From Candidatus Kouleothrix ribensis (lineage in GTDB: Bacteria; Chloroflexota; Chloroflexia; Chloroflexales; Roseiflexaceae): DNA of 64,000 bases. Under the pieces are notes generated by a model. It was not told the DNA's origin. It worked only from the letters and a program-made list of their open reading frames with translations, and made no database searches. The DNA lies in the NCBI GenBank assembly GCA_016722075.1, contig JADKGW010000001.1:806001-870000 (forward strand), written 5' to 3'. Shown piece by piece: positions 56,527 to 63,713 of this stretch. The translations under genes were made by a program, and so were the position numbers. The stretch's first letter is position 1. Every line of letters begins with the position of its first letter.

Positions 56527-57011
56527 GCCCAACGCGTGGCGCATCAGCCGCGCCGCCCCGATAGGTTGGGAACGTCTTCACGCCATGATAGCACAGAAAA
56601 TCGGAACGATCTCGGTCGCCGGAACGGCGTCGGGCTGCATGCGCTGGTTGGGCGGCACCGCACCGGAGGGCCGTGACGACCTGCCGGACGGGATGGCGCC
56701 CGCAGGCGGTGCCTGGGATGGCGTTCGGATGCGTTCCTCCTGCGCGCGGTTGGACGCGATGACGGTCGAATGCGTTCCCCGCGATGGCGCCCGAGGGCGT
56801 TGCCCGCGATTGCGTTCCCACCACGACGGCGGCTGGATGCGCTGCCTGGGATAGCGTCCGAGGGCGTTCCCGGTGATGGCCTGTCCAGGCAGGGGATGCG
56901 TTCCCCGTGACGGCGCTCGCATGCCCGATTCGCGCGCGTTGGCGGTCAGGCTGCGTCAATCACCGGGTTGAATCATGCGCTGACCGTTCACCGCATGGGT
57001 TGCTTGTGCCC
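56527..57011 (-). repeat. Non-coding cassette 36 (attC 56527-56653 plus body)
   Basis: Boxes GCCCAAC/GTTGGGC. Loop GATAGGTTGGGAACGTC. Confidence 0.9.
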
Positions 57012-57137
57012 GCCCAACGCCTGGCGCATCAGCCGCGCCGCACCGATAGGTTGGGAACGCCTTCACGTCATGATAGCACGAACAATCGGAACGATCTTGC
57101 CGCCGGAACGGCGTCGGGCTGCATGCGCTGGTTGGGC
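57012..57137 (-). repeat. attC of a probable fused cassette
   Basis: Boxes GCCCAAC/GTTGGGC. The site and the 14 bases after it (GGCACCACGCCGAA) are of the non-coding cassette type, yet a MITE and a gene follow instead of the usual body. Confidence 0.9.
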
Positions 57138-57151
57138 GGCACCACGCCGAA

Positions 57152-57285
57152 GTATCCGTTCAGGGGTTGCAGCAAACGATCCGCGGATTGGTGCCGAATC
57201 GCTCATTGCGCATGATTACGACGCGTGCGATTCCGCGCGTAGGAATCGCATTCCAAGGCCATTTTGCTCTGTCCTGCACGGATAC
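57152..57285. mobile_element. IS66-related MITE, copy E (134 bp, no duplication)
   Basis: Ends GTATCCGTTCAGG and CTGCACGGATAC. Unlike copies B, C and D the flanks (GCCGAA left, TGATTAGA right) do not match, so the sequence on one side has been replaced by deletion or recombination. Confidence 0.9.
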
Positions 57286-57312
57286 TGATTAGAACGATGC
57301 GACATTGTTCCC

Positions 57313-57341
57313 GTTGGCGCTGTCCAGCGTTAAGCGCCAAC
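57313..57341. terminator. Hairpin over the stop codon of the 57330 gene
   Basis: GTTGGCGCT (57313-57321) and AGCGCCAAC (57333-57341) are perfect complements separated by 11 bases and overlap the stop codon at 57330. There is no T-run after it on the minus strand, so its action as a terminator is uncertain. Confidence 0.35.
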
Positions 57342-57842
57342 GCCATCACTGAACTGTATACTAATCAATAGCCACGCCCCACGCTCTTTTCGCAGCGTTG
57401 CGCTGAACCCGCGATCGGCATGTCCCGTATAGCTCAGGGTTCCACTGATCCGAGCAGTTGTACCGGAAGTGTCAGATTGCACGTTGAAGCTCGTTTGGTG
57501 GGCTTGCGTGAAGCCTACAAATGCATCGGCACGTTCTTCAAAGAGGCGATTCAGATCGGTCGTAGCTACACCGGCTGATGGCGCAAACAGCCGCATTGCC
57601 GCAGGGATATCACGGTGCATACCAGCACGCATAAACTGATCGATGGTGAGGATGGCTTGATCTGCTTCGCCTTGAAGCGTTTGGAATAAGCGAAATCCGC
57701 CAAAACCGGCGATGGCGCAACAGGCAATAAGAACCAAGGCGAGCGCGCCTGCAGTCCAGAAAATCCAAGTACGAAAACGACGCGGCGGAGTAGGTGGTTC
57801 AACCGTGGGCTCTGGATTATCAGGAGAAGATGCTTGGAGCAT
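57330..57842 (-). CDS. Membrane-anchored protein with SnoaL/DUF4878-like domain
   Basis: 170 residues. Pro-rich head (PDNPEPTVEPPTPPRRF), one membrane helix (IFWTAGALALVLIACCAIAG) and an outer domain whose order DQAILTIDQFMRAGMHRDIP, AAMRLFAP, LNRLFEERADAFVGF, GTTARISGTLSYTG and RKERGAWLLISIQFSDG resembles the NTF2/SnoaL-like small domains often found after a single anchor. Probably a ligand- or protein-binding domain outside the cell membrane. Another example of the anchor plus outer-domain plan common in this array. Confidence 0.75.
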   Translation of the reverse strand: MLQASSPDNPEPTVEPPTPPRRFRTWIFWTAGALALVLIACCAIAGFGGFRLFQTLQGEADQAILTIDQFMRAGMHRDIPAAMRLFAPSAGVATTDLNRLFEERADAFVGFTQAHQTSFNVQSDTSGTTARISGTLSYTGHADRGFSATLRKERGAWLLISIQFSDGVGA

Positions 57843-57971
57843 TGGAGAAAAGCTTTCTGGTAAAAGAGTGCCTATACGTGGAGTATATCACTTCTGTGCT
57901 AGCGCAGATGCATTGGTTATCGCGAGAAATGAGAGACGTGTTCATCGATGCCCTTGAGTGAACGGAAAACC

Positions 57972-58094
57972 GCCCAACGCCACGCGCATCAGCCGCGCCC
58001 CACATAGGTCGGGAATGCGTTATCGTTGATACGGCTGCTAAAATCGGCCCGATCGTGCCGCCGGAACGGCGTCGGCTGCATGCGCATGTTCGGC
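57972..58094 (-). repeat. attC of the PD-(D/E)XK-like cassette
   Basis: Boxes GCCCAAC/GTTCGGC. Loop CCCACATAGGTCGGGAATGC, right arm GTCGGCTGCATGCGCAT. Confidence 0.9.
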
Positions 58095-58287
58095 CGCAGC
58101 CGTTTCGCTATATGGGTTGCGGAAATAGAAGGCTTTCAAAGTACATATTGGCGTGTTCGTGAGACATACTGCGCGCGGGTTGGGAATGGACGTTCAGTCA
58201 GAGAGATGATTCTGCATTCCAATGCGCTCAATTGTATGCGGGAGATTTGTTCAAACTGTCGCCGTGCGCAGTATATCAATTCAAAGG

Positions 58288-58710
58288 TTAGGATGTGCTT
58301 GTATCCTCGATCAATAGGTGCCACGCGTTCCGGTATGACTCACCGTTTTTCGTGAGTACGGCACGCGAGACGTTCTTACGTCCTTGGTACTGTTTAGTAA
58401 ATTGTGCCACTTCTTCATAAGGCACGAGCCAAACACTTGGCAGTAGTGTCGGATCTTGGAAGCTACCCTCGTAGCTGACAAACGCAATAAAGTGTCGATG
58501 ATTCGGAGTCATACGAATATTATCGGCTGGCCAATCATATTTACCGGCAACACCTTTGACATCAACCGTTACCGCATCGCCAGCGTGCCGGACGACGAGT
58601 ATATCGACCGATTTTTTATTGCCGAGCGTAAGGGTTGCATCAACTCCAAGGCGATGGAGCACCGAAAGGATATAGAACTCAGAAGCCAAATTTGTCTCAT
58701 AACCTGCCAT
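58288..58710 (-). CDS. PD-(D/E)XK-like nuclease-fold protein
   Basis: 140 residues. SEFYILSVLHRLGVDATLTL near residue 10, then KKSVDILVVRHAGDAVTVDV and K give the E..D..(D/E)xK order of the PD-(D/E)XK superfamily: Glu at about 11, Asp at about 36 and DVK near 50. Later segments HFIAFVSYEGSF and SVWLVPYEEVAQF match the closing strands seen in small members that annotate as hypothetical restriction-like proteins. Possible role: DNA cleavage or DNA binding in defence; no partner gene in the cassette. Confidence 0.72.
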   Translation of the reverse strand: MAGYETNLASEFYILSVLHRLGVDATLTLGNKKSVDILVVRHAGDAVTVDVKGVAGKYDWPADNIRMTPNHRHFIAFVSYEGSFQDPTLLPSVWLVPYEEVAQFTKQYQGRKNVSRAVLTKNGESYRNAWHLLIEDTSTS

Positions 58711-58804
58711 AAAATGTGCTTCAGCCTCCTCTCGAGAATGGCATCCTCAGCTCAATAGGAGCCCGTCGTTATGCTTTCAGATGGTGCACGCAGTGGAGGT
58801 GCAG

Positions 58805-58928
58805 GCCGAACGCTTGCGTTCAGCTGCCGGCGTGAGGATGCGTTTGATAGACTGGGAACGCGTACTCGCCGCATCTGGCTACAAAAATCGGCCCGATTCC
58901 GCCGGTCAGCTGTAACGCGTTGTTCGGC
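58805..58928 (-). repeat. attC of the HD-domain cassette
   Basis: Boxes GCCGAAC/GTTCGGC. Left arm CTTGCGTTCAGCTGCCGGCG, right arm CGCCGGTCAGCTGTAACGCG; simpler loop than the long type. Confidence 0.88.
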
Positions 58929-59001
58929 GGCTTCGCTTCGGATATGATTACTGATGTCAATAGGGTCTCCTGAATCGCTCGTTTTGTGAGAGGGGTATAC
59001 G

Positions 59002-59653
59002 ATGCCATCGACCGCCATACGTGAGATTGAGGCATTCATTCAACCGCTGATGGGGGCAGTCATCGCACACGACTACAAGACATGCGCATCGTGTACGTCA
59101 GCGAGCAAAACAGATTGCGCTTGCCGAAGGCTATCCGCTCCTCGAGATCGTGGAAGCGGCTGCGTTGCTGCACGATATCGGGTTGTCACAACAGCCCGGC
59201 CCGCACCATGCCGCCGTTGGTGCTGTGATGGCCAACCAGTTCTTGGTTCAGCAAGCATATTTCTTACCTGACCAGATTGCTGAAATTGTCGCAGCGATAC
59301 GCGATCATAGCTCGCTCTCGGGTACAGGACGCTTATTCGAAATTCTCCAAGACGCCGATGGATTAGAGTTGTTTGGTGCGATAGGACTGCTGCGTGGGAT
59401 TGCATCGAAAGGATATATGGCCGATTATGAGCCAGGAAATATCCGTGGAAGTACGTGGGCGTTGACCGCAGATGCGTTTAGCGAACGATTTCGGGCCGGT
59501 ATCGGTGTGGGATCATACATCCTTGATCAACTCAACTTCCAGATAAGTTGCTATGAAAACCTGCACACCCAAACAGCGAAGCAAATAGCTGCGCCATTGG
59601 TTGCATACATTCGGTCATTCATCCTTCAGCTTGAAGCTGAGGTCGTATCCTGA
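59002..59653 (+). pseudogene. HD-domain phosphohydrolase, frameshifted, plus strand
   Basis: ATG at 59002 with GAGAGGGG upstream. The first frame gives MPSTAIREIEAFIQPLMGAV and AHDY; near 59083 the frame changes and continues HAHRVRQRAKQIALAEGYPL then AAALLHDIGLSQ, AVIRDH-type helices and a C terminus of 217 residues in all. H...HD is the metal-binding pair of HD hydrolases like YedJ, so an intact allele would hydrolyse a phosphate ester. One of two cassette genes reading against the array. Frameshift or sequencing error cannot be told apart here. Confidence 0.75.
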
Positions 59654-59684
59654 TTAGGTCGGCTGAGCATAGCGCATAGAAGCC

Positions 59685-59784
59685 GCCGAACGGGTTGCCG
59701 CTTAGCCGCCGCGAGCGCCGGTACTGCTAAAAAAATGCCCATGATCTCGTGCGCGAAGCGGTCGGCTACAGCGGCGGGTTGGGT
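59685..59784 (-). repeat. Short-type attC with right box GTTGGGT
   Basis: 100 bp, boxes GCCGAAC/GTTGGGT, arms TTGCCGCTTAGCCGCCGCG and GCGGTCGGCTACAGCGGC. The rare box GTTGGGT is matched exactly by ACCCAAC at 60441. Confidence 0.88.
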
Positions 59785-59801
59785 GCGCTGGTAGTACCTG
59801 A

Positions 59802-60287
59802 CTACCATATTGGTGTAAGCAATCGCTGTAATTCGCGATCGATTTGAAGGCGCGGATGATCCACTTGGATCGCTTTCAGCATTGCAAGTATCTGCTGTTT
59901 CGGAAAGAGGCTCATATCCACCACCAGAAGTTCCTCTCCACTCCCTTTCCAAAACACAATGGCGTGTGCGAGTGAACGACCAATGAGTGTCGTTCGCACG
60001 CTAACAGAGTCAATCGCTGCCAACGGGATGGTGCGTTGCGCAAACCACGACGTGAGCAGGAGGTGATCATTTGCGATTTGTATCGTCGTCAGATGACGCT
60101 GGAGGCCAAGGCTGATGAACAGGATGATCCCAGCGATAGCGAAAAAGGCGAAGAGCATTCCAGCAGCAGGATACCAAAGACGGAGCACAACGGCAACAAG
60201 CGCGAACGTTGCAGCAACTGCAAAGGCGCTTCTCCCATTGCCGTGAATCACTCGGCGTTCAGTTGTCGGAGAAAATGATGATGACAT
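59802..60287 (-). CDS. PH-like (bPH) domain membrane protein
   Basis: 161 residues from the ATG at 60287; the frame reads on to 60581 through attC sequence. Two close membrane helices (FAVAATFALVAVVLRLWYP, GMLFAFFAIAGIILFISLGL) precede a PH-like beta domain (LTTIQIANDHLLLTSWFAQR, TIPLAAIDSVSVRTTLIG, HAIVFWKGSGEELLVVDMS) and a final helix. This is the layout of bacterial PH-domain membrane proteins of the YdbS/DUF304 kind. Exact role unknown. Confidence 0.78.
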   Translation of the reverse strand: MSSSFSPTTERRVIHGNGRSAFAVAATFALVAVVLRLWYPAAGMLFAFFAIAGIILFISLGLQRHLTTIQIANDHLLLTSWFAQRTIPLAAIDSVSVRTTLIGRSLAHAIVFWKGSGEELLVVDMSLFPKQQILAMLKAIQVDHPRLQIDRELQRLLTPIW

Positions 60288-60440
60288 CGGATGTATTCCT
60301 ACATTGAGCGGTAAATGTATGTCCACGACTGATCGTGCTGCTCTATATGTAGATACGTCTGAGCACCATTTCGGTTGCAGTGAGGTGCTTGGAGCGTAAT
60401 CGAATCGTTCGTACTCTGTGGGTGACGTGTGCGAAGGCGC

Positions 60441-60565
60441 ACCCAACGACCAGCATTCAGCCGCGCCGCAGCGATAGACCGGGAATGCCTTCCAAGAGAG
60501 TATACCATACAAAATCGGCCCGATTCGGTCGCCGGAACGGCGTCGGCTGCAATGCGTGGTTGGAC
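60441..60565 (-). repeat. attC with left box ACCCAAC
   Basis: Boxes ACCCAAC/GTTGGAC. Left arm ACCAGCATTCAGCCGCGCC, right arm GTCGGCTGCAATGCGTG. Right box matched by GTCCAAC at 61283. Confidence 0.9.
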
Positions 60566-60614
60566 GGCAACTTTGTGGCAAGTTTGGGTTCGGAGGGCTC
60601 TGCGTACGATTTCT

Positions 60615-61172
60615 TTACCCATACCTTCTGTTTGACACTTGACCGATGATTGTGCGGATCGCCTCAGGAAGTTGAGCGACCGGTACGGTGAATATCTTCA
60701 CGTTGGAATCTGACAAGTTTGAATCCGCACATCGTAACGCCACAGTGTAAAACGGTTCGCCAGATTGAGGTTGAATCTTCCTGAATTTCGGTGCAGTTTG
60801 ACACCAACGTTGACGCCATTGATCAACGAACTGCCACTCCTGTTCATTGAGCGACATATGTTGATAATCGGTGAGACTTCGCGCTTTACTGACATCGGCC
60901 AACCCATAGCTGATATCAGGTGGTTTCGTGATACCATTCAAGTAGGTGATCGGTGTAGAAAATATGATGCGGTTTTGCGGGTCTTCGGAGTAATCGATTG
61001 CAATAACCCTTCCGCCTCGTGAAACTGCTCCGATAAGCGTGAAAGAAGGTCGTACGAAGAAGAGTGTACCGAGAATGACGGCGAGGAATATGCTGATAAA
61101 AATGAAGAAGTCTCGGAAGCGCACATTCTCTTCCTGCAGTGATGGTGTAGTGCGATCGAAAAAGTTTTTCAT
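60615..61172 (-). CDS. Membrane-anchored hypothetical protein
   Basis: 185 residues from the Met at 61172; an open frame continues upstream without a ribosome site. One N-terminal membrane helix (FFIFISIFLAVILGTLFFV) is followed by an outer, mostly beta domain (FTLIGAVSRGGRVIAIDYSE, QNRIIFSTPITYLNGITKPP, FVDQWRQRWCQTAPKFRKIQ, YTVALRCADSNLSDSNVKIF) with two Cys residues. No family recognised. The plan is again anchor plus outer domain. Confidence 0.75.
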   Translation of the reverse strand: MKNFFDRTTPSLQEENVRFRDFFIFISIFLAVILGTLFFVRPSFTLIGAVSRGGRVIAIDYSEDPQNRIIFSTPITYLNGITKPPDISYGLADVSKARSLTDYQHMSLNEQEWQFVDQWRQRWCQTAPKFRKIQPQSGEPFYTVALRCADSNLSDSNVKIFTVPVAQLPEAIRTIIGQVSNRRYG

Positions 61173-61282
61173 TGGGGTATCTGGCAACGCAACGAAACAA
61201 CTTGGTACATCAACGAGACAAATGTTGATCAATTCATCATGGATAGCGGTATACAAGTATCTGAGAGCGATGCTGAGGTGCC

Positions 61283-61767
61283 GTCCAACGCGCTGCGCAT
61301 CAGCCGCGCCGCACCTATAGATCAGGAACACCTTCACCCCATGATAGCACGAACAATCGGGGCGATCGTGCTCGCCGGCACGGCGTCAGGCTGCATGCGC
61401 TGGTTGGGCGGTACTACCCCGGAGGGTCGCGATGCCCTGCCGGACGTGATGGCGCCCGCAGGCGCTGCCTGGGATGGCCTTTGAGGGCGTTCCTCCGCAG
61501 CGCTGGTAGGCGCGATGGCGGTCGGATGCGCGGCCCGCGACACCGTCCGAGGGCGCTGCCGGCGATCCCGTTCCCGCCAGGACGACCGCCGGATGCGTGC
61601 CTTCGGATAGCGTTCGAAGGCGTTCCTCGCGTTGGCCTGTCCAGGCAGAGGATGCGTTCCCCGCGATGGCGCTCGGATGCCCGATTCACACGGGTTGGCG
61701 GTCGAACTGCAGCAATCACGGGGTTGAATCATACGCTGACCGTTCATCGCATGGGTTGTTCGTGCCC
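61283..61767 (-). repeat. Non-coding cassette 37 (attC 61283-61409 plus body)
   Basis: Boxes GTCCAAC/GTTGGGC. Loop TATAGATCAGGAACACC as at 1992. First of the run that reaches the end of the window. Confidence 0.9.
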
Positions 61768-62251
61768 GCCCAACGCCGGGCGCATCAGCCGCGCCGCACC
61801 ATATAGATCGCAATCGCATGATACCTGAAACAGCTGCCAAAATCGCGCCGATCTTGCCGCCGGAACGGCGTCGGCTGGATGCGCTGGTTGGGCGGCACCA
61901 CGCCGGATGGACGTGCTGACCTGCCAGCCATGGTGACGATCGCGGGCGTTCCTTGGGATGGCCGTCGAGGGCGTTCTTGCCCAGCGCTGTTGGGCGCGAT
62001 GACGCTCGGATGCGTGCCCTGCGATGGCGCCCGAGGGCGCTGCCGGCGATTCCGTTCCCACCACGACGGCGGCCGGATGCGTGCCCCGTGATGGCGCCCG
62101 AGGGCCTTTCCTGCGACCGCCTTCCCACGCAATGGATGCCTTCCCCGTGATGGCGCTCGGATGCCCGATTCGCACGCGTTGGCGGTCGGGTCGCAGCAAT
62201 CACCGGGTTGAATCATACGCTGGCGTTCCATCGCATGGTTCGCTCGTGCCC
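61768..62251 (-). repeat. Non-coding cassette 38 (attC 61768-61893 plus body)
   Basis: Boxes GCCCAAC/GTTGGGC. Near-identical twin of the cassette at 48122, with clustered differences near 62040-62075 (GCCGGCGATTCCG where the twin has GCCCGCGATCCGG). Confidence 0.92.
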
Positions 62252-62737
62252 GCCCAACGCGCTGCGCATCAGCCGCGCCGCACCGATAGGTTGGGAATGC
62301 TTTCACGTCATGATACCACGGAAAATCGGCACGATCTCGCTCGCCGGCACGGCGTCGGGCTGGATGCGCTGGTTGGGCGGCACCACGCCAGAGGGCCGCG
62401 TTGACCCGCCAGCCATGTTGGCGTCCGCAGGCGCTCCCCATGATGACCTCCGAGGGCAGTCGTTCCCAGCGCTGATGGACGCGATGACGGTCGGATGCGC
62501 GGTATGGAATGCCGTCCGAGGGCGTTCCCGGCGATTCCGTTCCCACCACGATGGCGGTCGGATGCGTGCCGTTGGCATCGCGCCCGAGGGCGTTCCCGGC
62601 GACGACCTGTCCAGGCAATGGATGCGTTGTCCGTGATGGCACGCGGATGCCCGATTCGCGCGTGCTGGCGGTCAGGCTGCAGCAATCACGGGGTTGAATC
62701 GGGCGTTGGCTTCTCCACAGATAGGCTGCTCGTGCCC
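62252..62737 (-). repeat. Non-coding cassette 39 (attC 62252-62378 plus body)
   Basis: Boxes GCCCAAC/GTTGGGC. Loop GATAGGTTGGGAATGCT. Confidence 0.9.
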
Positions 62738-63224
62738 GCCCAACGCCTGGCGCATCAGCCGCGCCGCCCCAAACGATCGGTACTGCGTTCCTGTTGATTC
62801 CAACGTTCAAAATCGGCACGATCTCGGGCCGCGGAGCGGCGTCGGGCTGCATGCGCTGGTTGGGCGGCACCACGCCGGAGGTGCGTGATCACCTGCCAGC
62901 CATGTTGGCGCCCGAGGGCGCGGCCTGGGACAGCCTACGAGGGCGTTCCGCTTCAGCGCGGTTGGACGTGATGGCGGTCGCATGCGTGCCCCGCGACACC
63001 GTCTGAGGGCGCTGCCCGCGATGGCGTTCCCACCAGGACGACCGTCGGATGCACTGCTCTGGGATGCCGCCCGAGGGCCCTCCCGGCGACGACCTGTCCA
63101 GGCACTGGATGCGTTCCCTGCGACCGCGCTCGCATGCCCGATTCGCGCATGACGACGATCGGGCCGCGTCAATCACGGGGCTGAATCGGGCGCTGATCGC
63201 CAATTCAATGGGCCGCTCATGCCC
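62738..63224 (-). repeat. Non-coding cassette 40 (attC 62738-62865 plus body)
   Basis: Boxes GCCCAAC/GTTGGGC. Loop CAAACGATCGGTACTGCG, so attC as at 13578 and 38571, but the body matches that of the cassette at 54319 better (GACAGCCTACGAGGGCG). Confidence 0.9.
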
Positions 63225-63713
63225 GCCCAACGCCTGGCGCATCAGCCGCGCCGCCCCGATAGGTTGGGAACGTCTTCACGCCATGATAGCACGAATAATC
63301 GGCACGATCTCGCTCGACGCGCAGCGGCGTCGGGCTGCATGCGCTGGTTGGGCGGCACCACGCCGGAGGCACGCGCTGACCTGCCAGCCATGTTGGCGTT
63401 CGCGGGCGTTCCCTGTGATGGCGTCCGAGGGCGTTTCTCTCGTGCGCTGATGGGCGCGATGACCGTCGCATGCGTGCCCGGTGATGGCGCCCGAGGGCGT
63501 TCTCGGCGATTCCGTTCCCACCAGGACGGCGGCCGGATGCACTGCTCTGGGATGCCGCCCGAAGGCGTTCCCGGTGATGGCCTGTCCAGGCACAGGATGC
63601 GTGCCCTGCGATGGCGCGCGGATGCCTGATTCGCACACGCTGGCGGTCGGGCCGCAGCAATGACGGGGGCTGAATCATGCGCTGACCGTCAATCTGATGG
63701 TTCGCTCGTGCCC
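63225..63713 (-). repeat. Non-coding cassette 41 (attC 63225-63353 plus body)
   Basis: Boxes GCCCAAC/GTTGGGC. attC as at 1505. Tail GCAATGACGGGGGCTGAATC as at 51334. Confidence 0.9.

Noticed and set aside
61785..62873. Long minus-strand open frame of 362 codons across two non-coding cassettes and their attCs (similar frames of 200-380 codons at 30320, 35016, 48139, 50187, 20887, 55601)
   Set aside because: All three minus frames and most plus frames are open over the same GC-rich stretches, no copy shows a ribosome site at a conserved start, lengths of copies differ by numbers not divisible by three, and the peptides are translated attC.
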